Below, piece after piece: positions 40,678 to 50,779 of a DNA stretch of 64,000 nt (the stretch's first letter is position 1; each line of letters starts with the position of its first letter). The DNA is from Pasteurella oralis (GTDB lineage Bacteria > Pseudomonadota > Gammaproteobacteria > Enterobacterales > Pasteurellaceae): NCBI RefSeq assembly GCF_002850605.1, contig NZ_NXGB01000003.1, forward strand, positions 186,001 through 250,000. The letters are read 5' to 3'. The notes under the pieces are model-generated. The model was not told the DNA's origin. It saw only the letters and a program-made list of their open reading frames with translations, and ran no database searches. Both the position numbers and the translations under genes were made by a program.

Positions 40678-41304
40678 TTATACAATACCTAAGTTTTTTA
40701 ACCCACCGATAATGATTTCGATACCAAGTGACATTAGTAACAAGCCCATAATACGTGTAATCACATTCGAACCTGTTTTACCCAGTTTTTTGATAACGGG
40801 TTCAGAATAACGAAACAAAATATAACACCCTAGCCCAAATAACATAATCGTAATAGATGAATAAAAATAATCTACAATGCCATGCTGTGTTGAGCCAAAC
40901 ACAATCGTGGCGCTAATAGAACCAGGACCAGCCATGATTGGCATCGCAAGAGGGACAACTGCAATATTATTGTAATCATCAAAGTTTTCATTTTTTTCTT
41001 CTTTGTTTATTTTATGTTCACCAATTTTCCCGTTAATCATGGTTAAAGCAATTAAAATTACAACAATGCCACCAGCAATACGGAAAGAGTCAATAGAAAT
41101 ATGAAAGGCATTTAAAATAAAATTACCAAAGAAAAAACTCACGAGCAGAATGATAACGATGGAAATACAAGTGATTAACCCTGTTTTGTTTTGCTGTTCT
41201 TTTGACAGTGTTGCAGTCATTGAATAAAAAATTGGTACAACACCTAGTGGGTTGACGAGTGCAATCAGTCCAATAAAGAACTGAAGATAAATGGCGAGAT
41301 CCAT
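40678..41304 (-). CDS. MarC family integral membrane protein (YchE-like)
   Basis: This 208-residue inner-membrane protein has six hydrophobic segments and the MarC-family motifs ALVNPLGVVPIFYSM and LAMPIMAGPGSISATIVFG. The function is not established; older links to multiple drug resistance have been withdrawn for this family. ATG 41304 is chosen because AGGTGA lies just upstream; that sequence includes an alternative GTG at 41313. It is divergent from mltF. Confidence 0.85.
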   Translation of the reverse strand: MDLAIYLQFFIGLIALVNPLGVVPIFYSMTATLSKEQQNKTGLITCISIVIILLVSFFFGNFILNAFHISIDSFRIAGGIVVILIALTMINGKIGEHKINKEEKNENFDDYNNIAVVPLAMPIMAGPGSISATIVFGSTQHGIVDYFYSSITIMLFGLGCYILFRYSEPVIKKLGKTGSNVITRIMGLLLMSLGIEIIIGGLKNLGIV

Positions 41305-41611
41305 CGTAATCACCTAAATTATAGTAGGAATATATGTGCGCACATTATATGAATGTGCCTCTCAATAAACAAGAAAAGCCACAAAAGAGAGTTGTGTTTT
41401 AACAAACTCTATGTAGTTTGTTAGCGTAGTAAAGCTATTCTCAGCATAAAGTTTGTGTATGAGGATGATGTTTTCGTAGCAACAAAATCTTGAGCTATTG
41501 CCGCAACATATCAAAAATTTGATAAAAAACGACCGCACTTTTTGATTTGTCTAATCTCAATTTAATGGTTAAAATGCCTAAATTTAAGGTCATCAAGCAA
41601 AAAGAGGTCAT
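41305..41611. other. Intergenic region between marC-like gene and mltF
   Basis: This 307-base divergent promoter region contains a perfect 9-bp inverted repeat TAACAAACT-CTATGT-AGTTTGTTA (41400-41423) and a reverse USS core (41532-41540). Neither has a flanking T-run that would make it an obvious terminator. No gene or RNA was recognised. Confidence 0.45.
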
Positions 41612-43081
41612 TTGAAAGGTTTATTTATACGTATTATCGCGATAGTAGCGTTGCTATTGTGGGCGGTAGATATGGTATTCCCTTGGCAACAAATAATGCG
41701 CTCGGAAGAGAATCGTTATACAGCGATCCAAAGTCGCGGTAAGTTAGTTGTGGGAACGATTAATAATCCGATTTCTTATTTTATTGATCATTCCGGACAG
41801 CCCGCTGGGATTGAATATGAATTGAGCAAAGCCTTTGCTGATTATCTTAATGTTGAACTTGAAATTTCAGCGATGGTAAACGGAGATGAATTATTCCAAG
41901 CCTTAGAGAATAATAAAATTGATATTGCTGCGGCTAATTTGTTATATCAACCAAAGAAGCTCGATAAGTTTCAAGTTGGACCTACTTATAACTCTGCCTC
42001 TTGGCAATTGGTCTATCGCAAAGGTACAGAACGCCCACGTGGTTTAGGTGAGTTAAAAGGTACGCTGAGTATTGCCTCTGGCTCTGAACTCACAGACTTG
42101 TTAGAAGAAGCAAAAGAAAAATTTCCCTCGTTGAGTTGGCATGTTAATGAAAAATTAACGCCTGAAGAACTGTTAATTCAGATGGCTAATGGCAAAATTG
42201 ACTATGTGATTGCAAATTCTATTGATGTGTCAGCCGTTCAGCAAATTAAGCCTAATGTCGCTGTGGCATTTGATGTGGCTGATGAATCGACTGTACATTG
42301 GTACTTACCAAGTAATTCTTATAGTGAGTTACAAGCGTCTTTACTTGATTTCATGAATAATGCAATTGAAACGGGTTTAATTGCGCGTATTGAGGAAAAA
42401 TATTTTAATCATTTGGCGCAATTTGATTATGTTGATACGCGGAGCTATTTAAGAGCGATTGAAACAGTATTACCTAAATTCGCGCCACTATTTGAAAAGT
42501 ATAAAGGCGATTTAGATTGGCGTTTATTAGCCGCTATTGCTTATCAAGAATCTCATTGGAATCCTGATGCGACTTCACCAACAGGGGTGCGTGGTATGAT
42601 GATGTTGACGAAGGCGACTGCGGATCGCATGCGTATTAAAGATCGTACCGATCCAGAACAGAGTATTAAAGCAGGTTCAGAATACTTGCATTGGCTTATT
42701 ACACAAATGCCTGATACTATTGCAGAAGATGAGCGTATTTGGTTTGCCTTAGCGGCATATAATATGGGATTAGGACATTTACTTGATGCTCGTCGTTTAA
42801 CTAAAAGCTTAGGCGGCGATCCTGATAATTGGTTAGATGTGAAAAAGAATTTACCATTATTAGCTGAAAAACGTTATTACACAAGTTTAAAATATGGTTA
42901 TGCGCGAGGTTATGAAGCCTATCATTATGTTGAAAATATTCGACGTTATATGAATAGTATTGTGCATTATTATCGTATTCAGCAAGCACATATTGAAGAG
43001 ATTGAGTTAGAAGAAAATATTAAAACAGAAGAAATCAACACAGAAGTTGAAGCAATAACAAAAACAGTTGCAACACAATAA
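41612..43081 (+). CDS. mltF: Membrane-bound lytic murein transglycosylase F
   Basis: This 489-residue periplasmic enzyme cleaves peptidoglycan glycan strands. After an N-terminal hydrophobic segment it has a family 3 solute-binding-like domain (about residues 45-270) and an SLT domain with catalytic Glu313 in [16 protein letters not shown] followed by GVRGMMMLT. The start is TTG 41612 with AGAGG five bases upstream; no ATG fits the hydrophobic N-terminus. The tail is rich in Glu. A small basic ORF follows after 10 bases. Confidence 0.92.
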   Translation: MKGLFIRIIAIVALLLWAVDMVFPWQQIMRSEENRYTAIQSRGKLVVGTINNPISYFIDHSGQPAGIEYELSKAFADYLNVELEISAMVNGDELFQALENNKIDIAAANLLYQPKKLDKFQVGPTYNSASWQLVYRKGTERPRGLGELKGTLSIASGSELTDLLEEAKEKFPSLSWHVNEKLTPEELLIQMANGKIDYVIANSIDVSAVQQIKPNVAVAFDVADESTVHWYLPSNSYSELQASLLDFMNNAIETGLIARIEEKYFNHLAQFDYVDTRSYLRAIETVLPKFAPLFEKYKGDLDWRLLAAIAYQESHWNPDATSPTGVRGMMMLTKATADRMRIKDRTDPEQSIKAGSEYLHWLITQMPDTIAEDERIWFALAAYNMGLGHLLDARRLTKSLGGDPDNWLDVKKNLPLLAEKRYYTSLKYGYARGYEAYHYVENIRRYMNSIVHYYRIQQAHIEEIELEENIKTEEINTEVEAITKTVATQ

Positions 43082-43091
43082 GAGGGATGCT

Positions 43092-43244
43092 ATGGCTAGA
43101 CGTAAAAGCTTTTTAAAGCCAACAAAGAAATTGTATCGTTTATCGCAAGGACGTGCATTACGTTTAAAGCGCTTAAAACAACGTAAAGCAAGGTTATTAG
43201 CGAGGCATTCACTGCAATTCGTAGTCCAAGAAATTCAATGTTAG
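43092..43244 (+). CDS. Small highly basic protein (50 residues), unknown
   Basis: An ATG preceded by AGAGGGA opens 50 codons ending in TAG. About one third of the residues are Lys or Arg, clustered in RALRLKRLKQRKARLLARH, with few acidic residues. It could be a nucleic-acid- or membrane-binding peptide. I do not recognise a family. It follows mltF by 10 bases and precedes a bidirectional terminator, so it lies in the mltF transcript. Good ribosome-binding site and placement favour a real gene; the small size keeps confidence moderate. Confidence 0.6.
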   Translation: MARRKSFLKPTKKLYRLSQGRALRLKRLKQRKARLLARHSLQFVVQEIQC

Positions 43245-43254
43245 TGAATATAAA

Positions 43255-43290
43255 AAATGGTGTAGTTAAAACTACACCATTTTTATTTTT
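43255..43290. terminator. Bidirectional terminator between the small ORF and dsbB
   Basis: AAATGGTGTAG and CTACACCATTT form an 11-bp or longer stem around TTAAAA, flanked by A-rich sequence on the left and Ts on the right, so it can act on both strands. The genes converge here. Confidence 0.88.
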
Positions 43291-43825
43291 AATGAAATAA
43301 CATCCGTTGCTTTGGTTTAAGGCGTTTCACTTGGCTAATAAAGAGGATAGCCAACAGCAGTGTATAGAAGCCAAAAATTACAACTAACCACTGCACCATT
43401 GAAAAGCCTAAAAATTGCCAAGAGATTTCGCTGCACGAGCCATAAGGTTGAAAGAGATAAGGAAACCATTTATCTAAAGGCAGTGTTTCTGGAAACTCAG
43501 CAAATGCAGAGCATTGTTTCCATGGTGCTGGGTGAAGTTGTAGATCTAAATGGGTTAATGTGATGAGAAGCCCTTTTATAGCACTGCCTAAACCCATCAC
43601 TAAAGCAATTAAGCGTAAAATCATTGCGCTAGGATAAAGCAAGCCAAATAAGCCTGCAAAAGCAATGCCAAGTATTGCGACTCGTTCATAGATACACATC
43701 ACACAGGGTTGTAATCCCATTCCATGCTGAAAGTAAAGCGCAGTCCCTTCTAGCGCTAATGCGGAAAGTAATAATAGAAACCAACCACTTCGTTTTGTTG
43801 AAAGTGTCTTAAAAAAGCTTAGCAT
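43289..43825 (-). CDS. dsbB: Disulfide bond formation protein DsbB
   Basis: This 178-residue inner-membrane protein has four membrane spans. The cysteine pairs are Cys41/Cys44 (PCVMCIYER) in the first periplasmic loop and Cys105/Cys131 in the second. It reoxidises DsbA and passes electrons to quinone. It lies 18 bases behind nhaB, the same neighbourhood as in E. coli (fadR, nhaB, dsbB). Confidence 0.94.
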   Translation of the reverse strand: MLSFFKTLSTKRSGWFLLLLSALALEGTALYFQHGMGLQPCVMCIYERVAILGIAFAGLFGLLYPSAMILRLIALVMGLGSAIKGLLITLTHLDLQLHPAPWKQCSAFAEFPETLPLDKWFPYLFQPYGSCSEISWQFLGFSMVQWLVVIFGFYTLLLAILFISQVKRLKPKQRMLFH

Positions 43826-43843
43826 GCTTCCTCCTGCTAGCGA

Positions 43844-45385
43844 TTACATTGATGCAATCAGACCAAGTTGAACTAGCGCCGTCGTTGCGCTTGGTAAAAG
43901 AAATTCAACTGCTAATAAGCCAATAATAGATAATACAATAGTATAAGGTAATGCCATATAAACCATTTTACTATAAGACAAACGAATTAATGGTGCTAAT
44001 GATGATGTTAATAAAAATAAGAATGCCGCTTGACCATTTGGTGTGGCGACTGAAGGTAAGTTAGTGCCTGTATTGATAGCGACAGCTAATAATTCATATT
44101 GCGATTGCGAAATCAATCCAGCTTCAAGCGCTGCTTTAGTTTCATTGATATATACTGTAGCAACAAAGACATTATCTGAAATTGCAGATAATAAGCCATT
44201 AAATGTATAGAATAAAACTAATTGGGCGTTTTCACTTGCAGCGAGAACGAATTGAATTATTGGCGCAAATAATTGTTGATCGATAATGACGGCTACGACT
44301 GAAAAGAAAACAACTAATAATGCAGTAAACGGTAAAGATTCTTGGAAGGCTTTTCCGATTGCATGTTCACTGGTGATGCCGCAGAATGAGGTCGCGAGGA
44401 TAATAACCGTCAAACCAATAATACCGACTGCCGCTAAATGGAACGCTAAACCGCTCACTAACCAAATACCGATTAAAGCTTGGCATAAAAGTTTTAAGCG
44501 ATCTTGCTGTGACATTTTCTGCTGATTATTGCGATCAAACTTAGCTAAGATTCCCCAGACTTTACGTGGTAATTTAGTGCCATAACCAAAAATACGAAAT
44601 TTTTCTACTAATAAACAAGTCATTAAGCCACAGAACAAGACGGGCAGGGTAACTGGTAACATACGTAAAAAGAATTCTGCAAAGCCCCATTTGGCTTGTT
44701 CAGCAATAATTAAGTTTTGCGGCTCACCTACCATTGTCATGACGCCACCAAGTGCGGTACCGACACAGGAGTGCATCATTAAACTACGTAAAAATGAACG
44801 AAACTGTTCCAATGTTTCTTTATTAGTTCCTATTTTGTCATCTTTGGTAATATCAGTTGAATCATTAAAGTTATTACCAGAAGCGACTTTATGATAAACC
44901 CCATAGAATCCCATTCCTACACTAATGATCACTGCAACAACTGTCAATGCATCCAGAAAAGCAGAGAGAAAAGCAGCGCTAAGGCAAAATGCCAGTGAAA
45001 GTGTCAGTTTGGAGCGAATACTTAGCAGTAATTTAGTGAAGACAAAAAGTAATAATTGCTTCATGAAATAAATACCAGCCACCATGAAAATTAAGAGTAA
45101 CAGTACCTCAAAATTAGCTAATATTTCAGCTTTTACATGCTCAGGATGGGTCATGCCTATGGCGACAGCTTCAAAAGCAAGTAAACCGCCAGGTTGGAGA
45201 GGATAACATTTCAGGGCCATTGCTAATGTGAAGATAAATTCTGCGACAAGTAGCCAACCTGCTACAAATGGACTAATCAGGAAAAAGACGATTGGGTTGA
45301 TGAGAAGAAAGGTAACAATTGCGATTTTGTACCAATCAGGACTTGTTCCTAAAAAATTCTTTAGGAAAGCTTGAGTATAACTCAT
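43844..45385 (-). CDS. nhaB: Na+/H+ antiporter NhaB
   Basis: This 513-residue antiporter has about twelve membrane spans. The N-terminus [20 protein letters not shown] and the internal [12 protein letters not shown] and [20 protein letters not shown] segments are those of NhaB. ATG 45385 with AAGGTGG upstream gives exactly the E. coli length; a GTG at 45397 would add four residues. It is divergent from fadR. A USS core lies at 44750-44758. Confidence 0.95.
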   Translation of the reverse strand: MSYTQAFLKNFLGTSPDWYKIAIVTFLLINPIVFFLISPFVAGWLLVAEFIFTLAMALKCYPLQPGGLLAFEAVAIGMTHPEHVKAEILANFEVLLLLIFMVAGIYFMKQLLLFVFTKLLLSIRSKLTLSLAFCLSAAFLSAFLDALTVVAVIISVGMGFYGVYHKVASGNNFNDSTDITKDDKIGTNKETLEQFRSFLRSLMMHSCVGTALGGVMTMVGEPQNLIIAEQAKWGFAEFFLRMLPVTLPVLFCGLMTCLLVEKFRIFGYGTKLPRKVWGILAKFDRNNQQKMSQQDRLKLLCQALIGIWLVSGLAFHLAAVGIIGLTVIILATSFCGITSEHAIGKAFQESLPFTALLVVFFSVVAVIIDQQLFAPIIQFVLAASENAQLVLFYTFNGLLSAISDNVFVATVYINETKAALEAGLISQSQYELLAVAINTGTNLPSVATPNGQAAFLFLLTSSLAPLIRLSYSKMVYMALPYTIVLSIIGLLAVEFLLPSATTALVQLGLIASM

Positions 45386-45538
45386 TTGTACTACCACCTT
45401 AGTTTAATACTTAATATTTTGAAAAAATTTTGCATATAATTGGGATAATTGTAATATATACTTCATTATACGATAATACCTAAAATAACTATTTGTTAGC
45501 TGTATCACATTTTAAATTCAATCAACTAGAAGAAACGT

Positions 45539-46264
45539 ATGAATAATGATCAACCTCTTTTAAAAGCACAAAGCCCGGCTGGTTTAGCGGAAGAATATAT
45601 TGTTAGAAGTATTTGGAATAATCATTTCCCCCCCGGTTCCGATTTGCCAGCAGAGCGTGAATTAGCGGAGAAAATAGGGGTGACTCGCACTACGTTACGT
45701 GAAGTTTTGCAACGTCTTGCTCGTGATGGCTGGTTGAATATTCAGCATGGCAAGCCAACAAAAGTCAATGATATCTGGGAAACATCAGGTTTAAATATTT
45801 TGGAAGTCTTGATTCGTTTAGATAGTACAAAATTACCGAGTTTTATTTCCAATGTGCTATCAGCGAGAACAAATATTTCAGCAATTTATATCCAAAAAGC
45901 GTTTAAATTGGAACCAGAAAAATCGCTAAGTGTCTTTAGTGCACTCGAAACGTTAGAAGATAGTGCAGAAGCCTATACTAATTTTGACTATGATTTATTC
46001 CGTAAGCTAGCTTTTGCGTCAGATAACCCTGTCTATGGTTTGATTTTAAATAGTTTAAAAGGATTGTACTCAAGAGTTGGCTTGTTTTATTTTTCAAATC
46101 CCGCAGCGCGTGCATTGGCTAACGCTTTTTATGTGCAATTACGGCAGCTTTGTGAAACACAGCAAGCCTCTGAAGTGAAAGAATGTATCCGTCAATATGG
46201 TAAAGACAGCGGTGTAATTTGGGCACAAATGCAAGAATTTTTACCAGAGAATTTTGGTGAATAA
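45539..46264 (+). CDS. fadR: Fatty acid metabolism regulator FadR
   Basis: This 241-residue GntR-family regulator has the winged helix at residues 10-75 ([20 protein letters not shown]) and an all-helical acyl-CoA-binding domain. It represses fad and activates fab genes in E. coli. No fatty acid degradation gene is in the window. It is divergent from nhaB as in E. coli. The ribosome-binding site (AGAAG) is weak. Confidence 0.93.
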   Translation: MNNDQPLLKAQSPAGLAEEYIVRSIWNNHFPPGSDLPAERELAEKIGVTRTTLREVLQRLARDGWLNIQHGKPTKVNDIWETSGLNILEVLIRLDSTKLPSFISNVLSARTNISAIYIQKAFKLEPEKSLSVFSALETLEDSAEAYTNFDYDLFRKLAFASDNPVYGLILNSLKGLYSRVGLFYFSNPAARALANAFYVQLRQLCETQQASEVKECIRQYGKDSGVIWAQMQEFLPENFGE

Positions 46265-46267
46265 TAA

Positions 46268-46292
46268 AAAACAGCGCATCATGCGCTGTTTT
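46268..46292. terminator. Bidirectional terminator between fadR and fbpC
   Basis: AAACAGCGCAT-C-ATGCGCTGTTT is a near-perfect palindrome with A-run before and T-run after, so it can end both fadR (plus) and fbpC (minus). Confidence 0.88.
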
Positions 46293-46309
46293 TGTTTTTA
46301 CTATTTATA

Positions 46310-47347
46310 TTATTTTTCAAATAAAACAGGCAAAGTACATTTATAATTTAAACGTACTTTTTCACCAACAGGGAAATGTTTTGGACTTTGTACGCTAAAT
46401 ATTGCCTTGTCTATTTTCACTTCGTATTGGCAATAAGGTCCAAGAAAACGTTTTTTAATAATCATACCTGAGCCATTGCTATCACTATGAATTTGGAAAC
46501 TTTGTGGACGGACTAACCAATGAACTTGTTTTGTGTCATTAATGAGTTTGCCATTAGAAAATCTCAGTGCTTGCTCAAATTGGTATGATCCAACAGGGGA
46601 CTCAAAGCGATTTTCTGCCTTGATTTCACAATCTAAATAATTCACATTGCCTAAAAATTCGGCAACAAATTTATTGATAGGCATTTGATATAACGCATCA
46701 ACATTACCGATTTGAACTATTTTGCCTTTGTCCATAATGGCAAGTTTATCTGCAAAAGCAAAGGCTTCTTCTTTACTGTGAGTGACAAAAATAGCGGGAA
46801 TTTGTTGGCTTTTCAAAATCTCTTTAATTTCATCAATCATTTGGTAGCGCACTTGACTATCAATATTAGAGAAAGGCTCGTCTAGCAGTAATAAGCGTGG
46901 TTCACAAGCTAATGCCCGTGCAATCGCTACACGCTGTTGTTGACCACCTGAAAGCTCATAAGGATAACGTTCTAATAAGCCTGTTAAACGCACAAGTGCG
47001 GTCATTTTTTCAATAATTTTTTGTTTTTCAACATTGCGTTTATGTTGTAAACCAAATGCAATGTTCTCTTTAACAGTTAAGTGAGGAAATAAGGCATAGT
47101 CTTGGAAAATTACCCCAATTTGACGTTTCTCAACGGGGAGTGCAGCTAAGTTTTGTTGATTAAATAAGATTTCACCTTGTTCAATATCTTGTAAGCCCGC
47201 AATTGCTTTCAATAAGGTTGTTTTGCCACAGCCACTTGCACCGAGTAAACACAAAATCTCGTTTTGTGCCATCGTGAGATCTAAATTTTTTAGTACATTT
47301 TCAGCACTATAGCCACAAGTAAGTTGAGAGATTTGTAATATAGTCAT
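46310..47347 (-). CDS. fbpC: Ferric iron ABC transporter ATPase
   Basis: This 345-residue ATPase has Walker A GASGCGKTT, signature LSGGQQQR, Walker B LLLDEPFSNID and a C-terminal regulatory domain (TOBE-like) of about 100 residues. It energises iron uptake through the permease at 47350. Its start lies two bases after that gene's stop. A USS core lies at 46994-47002. Homologues are called FbpC, HitC or AfuC. Confidence 0.9.
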   Translation of the reverse strand: MTILQISQLTCGYSAENVLKNLDLTMAQNEILCLLGASGCGKTTLLKAIAGLQDIEQGEILFNQQNLAALPVEKRQIGVIFQDYALFPHLTVKENIAFGLQHKRNVEKQKIIEKMTALVRLTGLLERYPYELSGGQQQRVAIARALACEPRLLLLDEPFSNIDSQVRYQMIDEIKEILKSQQIPAIFVTHSKEEAFAFADKLAIMDKGKIVQIGNVDALYQMPINKFVAEFLGNVNYLDCEIKAENRFESPVGSYQFEQALRFSNGKLINDTKQVHWLVRPQSFQIHSDSNGSGMIIKKRFLGPYCQYEVKIDKAIFSVQSPKHFPVGEKVRLNYKCTLPVLFEK

Positions 47348-47349
47348 AA

Positions 47350-49008
47350 TTAGCGATCTTTTTCTGAATTAAGTACTAGTGAACGGGTTAACCAAATCAC
47401 GGGTAAGAGTCCCACCAAAACTAAAGCAATAGCAGGTAATGCAGCTTGTTCAAGCTGTTCATCTGAGGTAAAAGTAAATACATGCGTTGCTAGCGTATCA
47501 AAATTGAAAGGGCGTAATAATAATGAAGCATTAAGTTCTTTCATCGTTTCAATAAAGACCATCATCAGGGCGGTTAAAATGCCTTTGGAAAGTAATGGCA
47601 TATGAACACGGCGTAGCATACCAAAACCGTTATGACCTAATGTTCGGCTCGCCATATCTAACGAAGGCGAAATTTTTTGGAAAGAGGTTTCAATGCCTCC
47701 AATTGCCATCGCAGAAAAACGCATAGTATAAGCTGAAATTAACGCGAACATTGAGCCAGAGAAAATCAAACCAACAGGTGAAAGTCCAAGCGATTTACAC
47801 GCATAATTTACGATATGATCGGCACTGGTATAAGGAATAAGAATCCCAATGGCTAATACGGTACCAGGAATCGCATAACCTAATGAAGATAGCTGTAATC
47901 CATAATAAGCTGTTCGTTGTTGCAGGGGGGGGCTTTGTAATGCTAGGCGATTGAAAAAATGTAAGAATAGGGCTAAAAGTACGCAAACTATTGCTGCAAT
48001 CATCGAACTGGATAAGCTGTGATAGGCGTATTTCAGGAAATTATCTGCCTGAGTAATATCAAAATAAGATATCGCCCAATAAATCAACTTAGCAAAAGGA
48101 ATAAAGAAAGCAATACTGACTAATCCCCAACAATAGGCTTGAGCAAAGAACAATTTCACACCTGAAAGTGGTTTTAGACTACGTTTTTTTTCATAGCCAC
48201 GTTGATATGTTTTTTGTTTACGACGGCTATAACGTTCTAACCAGAGTAAGCTAAAAATCATTAACAACATTAATAACGAAATCTGGCTTGCAGAACCTAA
48301 ATCACCATAACCTAGCCAAGTATCATAAACTGCCGTCGTTAGTGTGGGTACAGCAAAATAATAAACTGTGCCAAAATCACCTAAAGTTTCCATTGCAATT
48401 AATGACGCACCTACTGCAATCGCAGGGCGAATTAAAGGAAAAGTCACTTTTCTAAATAAATAAAATGTATTTGCACCTAATGTTTTAGCACTATGAATTA
48501 AGTTTTCTGATTGCTCTAATAAAGCAACACGAACTAGTAAAAATAAATAAGGATATAACACGAGTGCTAAAACAAAACAGGCACCACCGAGTGAACGAAT
48601 GCTAGGAAACCAATAGTCTTGTGGGCTATTCCAGCCAAAAAGTTGGCGCAATACGGATTGAATTGGACCTGCGTAGTCAAGTAAATCGGTGTATAGATAG
48701 CCAACGAGATAAGCTGGAATTGCTAAAGGTAAACACAACACCCATTGTAATATTTTTTGTCCAGTAAATTGGTAAGTTGAAATGATCCAAGCCGCAGGGA
48801 TAGCAAAAATTAAGCTCAAGAAAACAGTACCTAAAACAAGTAGAAGTGAATTTAAACTATAGTCAGTGAGTACAGTTTGCCAGAGGTGTTGAATATTTCC
48901 CCAGTCAGCTTGCCAAGATTGGTAGAAAATGGACAATAAGGGTAGAAGGAAAAACAGCACAATGAAAAGTGCGGTCAAATTCCAGCCTGTTTTTTTGAGT
49001 AAATGCAT
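47350..49008 (-). CDS. fbpB: Ferric iron ABC transporter permease
   Basis: This 552-residue permease is a tandem duplication of the binding-protein-dependent transporter domain, with about twelve membrane spans and two EAA-like loops (around AKTLGANTFYLFRKVTFPL and ASRTLGHNGFGMLRRVHMPL). This double structure is typical of FbpB/HitB. It lies 29 bases after a hairpin that follows fbpA. A USS core lies at 48967-48975. Confidence 0.9.
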   Translation of the reverse strand: MHLLKKTGWNLTALFIVLFFLLPLLSIFYQSWQADWGNIQHLWQTVLTDYSLNSLLLVLGTVFLSLIFAIPAAWIISTYQFTGQKILQWVLCLPLAIPAYLVGYLYTDLLDYAGPIQSVLRQLFGWNSPQDYWFPSIRSLGGACFVLALVLYPYLFLLVRVALLEQSENLIHSAKTLGANTFYLFRKVTFPLIRPAIAVGASLIAMETLGDFGTVYYFAVPTLTTAVYDTWLGYGDLGSASQISLLMLLMIFSLLWLERYSRRKQKTYQRGYEKKRSLKPLSGVKLFFAQAYCWGLVSIAFFIPFAKLIYWAISYFDITQADNFLKYAYHSLSSSMIAAIVCVLLALFLHFFNRLALQSPPLQQRTAYYGLQLSSLGYAIPGTVLAIGILIPYTSADHIVNYACKSLGLSPVGLIFSGSMFALISAYTMRFSAMAIGGIETSFQKISPSLDMASRTLGHNGFGMLRRVHMPLLSKGILTALMMVFIETMKELNASLLLRPFNFDTLATHVFTFTSDEQLEQAALPAIALVLVGLLPVIWLTRSLVLNSEKDR

Positions 49009-49037
49009 CTTAAAATCGCAAATGTAAGTAATATCTA

Positions 49038-49061
49038 AAGGGCGACTAAAAAGTCGCCCTT
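49038..49061 (-). terminator. Hairpin between fbpA and fbpB
   Basis: AAGGGCGACT and its exact complement AGTCGCCCTT form a 10-bp stem with a four-base loop between the binding protein gene and the permease gene. There is only a short T-run on the minus strand (TTT), so it is likely to attenuate transcription or protect the fbpA message, giving more binding protein than permease. Confidence 0.75.
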
Positions 49062-49090
49062 AAATTTAATTATTCAGCATGAGTGCTAAA

Positions 49091-50104
49091 TTAAAGATCA
49101 AATTTTACTTCGTCAATGAGTTTTAATGCTTTGTCGTAATTTTCTGCGACTTTTTCTAATGCAATATTATCTGCTTTAAATTCACCCCAAGAAGACACTA
49201 ATTTAGAACGCTCAACGCCCGGTTTTACTGGATATTCGTGGTTTAACTCAGCATATAAATGCTGTGCTTTGTCACCACTTAAATATTCTACTAATTTCAC
49301 TGCGTTTTCTTTATTTGGTGCATGTTTTGCAATTGCGACACCACTGATATTAACGTGTGTACCCTGTGCTTTTTGGTTAGGAAAGTTGATATAAACTGCT
49401 TCAGCCCAACTACGTTGTTTTTCATCATCTAGCATTTTACCAAAGTAATAGCTATTACCTAATGAATAGTCGCAAATTCCTTCTTTGATCGCTTTGACTT
49501 GATCACGGTCACCACCTTGTGGTTTTTGTGCCAGATTTGCTTTCAAACCTTCTAAGAATGCTTTTGCTTTTGCTTCTCCATCATGTGCAATCATTGATGC
49601 AACTAAAGACACGTTATAAGCATTCTTACCTGAACGAACACAAACTTTACCTTTATATTCTGGTTTGGCTAAATCATAATAAGTAAAATCAGCAGGTAAT
49701 TTACCCACACGATCTTTTGAAGTATAGATTGCACGTGCACGTGTAGTTAACGCGAACCACTCATCTTTTGAATCACGGAAATGGGCAGGAATATTTTTCT
49801 CTAATGTTTCACTGTGAATTGGTTGTGCTAAACCAGCTTTAACAATTTCCATTACGCGACTAATATCAACGGTTAATAAAACATCTGCTGGGCTTAATTC
49901 ACCTTCACGTTTTACGCGATCTACTAAACCTTTATCAGCAAAGATAACATTTACTTTTACGCCTGTCTCTTTTTCAAAGTCTTTTAACATTGGCTCGATT
50001 AAATAGGGTTGACGATAAGAATAAACGTTAACTTCGTTTGCAGCCATTGCTGATGTTGAAATAACCGCAGATAAAGCTAATGCAAGTATTGAGATTTTTT
50101 TCAT
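49091..50104 (-). CDS. fbpA: Periplasmic ferric iron-binding protein
   Basis: This 337-residue precursor has a signal peptide ending SAMAA and the transferrin-like fold of class III ferric-binding proteins. Tyr219 and Tyr220 in GNSYYFGK are the conserved iron ligands. Cys155 and Cys211 may form a disulfide. It delivers Fe3+ to FbpBC. The start at 50104 is set by AGGA eight bases upstream; five extra codons to 50119 are possible. A Fur-like box lies about 75 bases upstream. Confidence 0.9.
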   Translation of the reverse strand: MKKISILALALSAVISTSAMAANEVNVYSYRQPYLIEPMLKDFEKETGVKVNVIFADKGLVDRVKREGELSPADVLLTVDISRVMEIVKAGLAQPIHSETLEKNIPAHFRDSKDEWFALTTRARAIYTSKDRVGKLPADFTYYDLAKPEYKGKVCVRSGKNAYNVSLVASMIAHDGEAKAKAFLEGLKANLAQKPQGGDRDQVKAIKEGICDYSLGNSYYFGKMLDDEKQRSWAEAVYINFPNQKAQGTHVNISGVAIAKHAPNKENAVKLVEYLSGDKAQHLYAELNHEYPVKPGVERSKLVSSWGEFKADNIALEKVAENYDKALKLIDEVKFDL

Positions 50105-50175
50105 AATCACATTCCTCATGATGAGTGTTGACAGTTAAAAGTGCGGTCAATTTAACCAATAATTTGATTTAAGTC

Positions 50176-50194
50176 AATGAGAATTATTTTTATT
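50176..50194 (-). promoter_or_regulatory. Fur-like box upstream of fbpA
   Basis: The 19-mer (minus strand AATAAAAATAATTCTCATT) matches 12 of 19 positions of the Fur consensus by eye and contains the typical TAAT..TCATT half sites. It lies about 72 bases upstream of the fbpA start, between it and the XRE gene. Iron repression is expected for this operon. Confidence 0.55.
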
Positions 50195-50346
50195 TAATTT
50201 TTTGATAGAAGGGACTTAATTGGACATAATAATTCGAGTAAAGTGAATAATCTATTTTGGTATCTATACGTACAGGATGGCATTTTATTGGTATTTAAAA
50301 GACTAGTTCAATTAATAATAGATACTAGTCCAACTATTTGTAGTCT

Positions 50347-50637
50347 TTATAAAGTAAGCTGTTCAGGCTTGCAGTGATATATTTTCGCTAATCGTTCGCA
50401 AGTTTTTCGTTGAGGTTTAGAATTTTGTTTTTCAGCTTGAGATATTACAGATTGTGTTAACCCTGTTTTTTTCGCAGCATCATGTTGCGATAATTTACGA
50501 TATATACGCCAAGCTGCTAGTAAGCTCACATTTTGTTCTAACATAATGGCAAGTACATCATGAGGAATTGTGATCTCATCATGACTACTTGCCTCATAAG
50601 GCACATCTACCCAGATAATTTGGTTATCATTTAACAT
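50347..50637 (-). CDS. Orphan XRE-family antitoxin-like regulator
   Basis: This is a 96-residue protein with a C-terminal helix-turn-helix (LSQHDAAKKTGLTQSVISQAEKQ, residues about 48-71) and an N-terminal segment resembling the antitoxin part of HigA/RelB-type systems. No full toxin gene is adjacent: upstream there is only a 24-codon open frame ending on the start codon region of this gene. It may be a remnant of a toxin-antitoxin pair or a free-standing regulator. Confidence 0.75.
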   Translation of the reverse strand: MLNDNQIIWVDVPYEASSHDEITIPHDVLAIMLEQNVSLLAAWRIYRKLSQHDAAKKTGLTQSVISQAEKQNSKPQRKTCERLAKIYHCKPEQLTL

Positions 50638-50709
50638 TGCGATTTTTTTATATTCTTCAATAAGTAAAATAACAAATAATTATTTCTTTTATTATTTATA
50701 TGCATAGAA

Positions 50710-50740
50710 AAGGACTCGTTTTCATCAAAGCGAGTCCCTA
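50710..50740 (-). terminator. alaA terminator
   Basis: GGACTCG and CGAGTCC form a 7-bp stem with a 12-base loop; on the minus strand it is followed by TTTTC. It lies 43 bases after the alaA stop. Confidence 0.75.
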
Positions 50741-50779
50741 ACTATCAAGATTGGCAGCGAACAAGATTATTCTTGTTTT

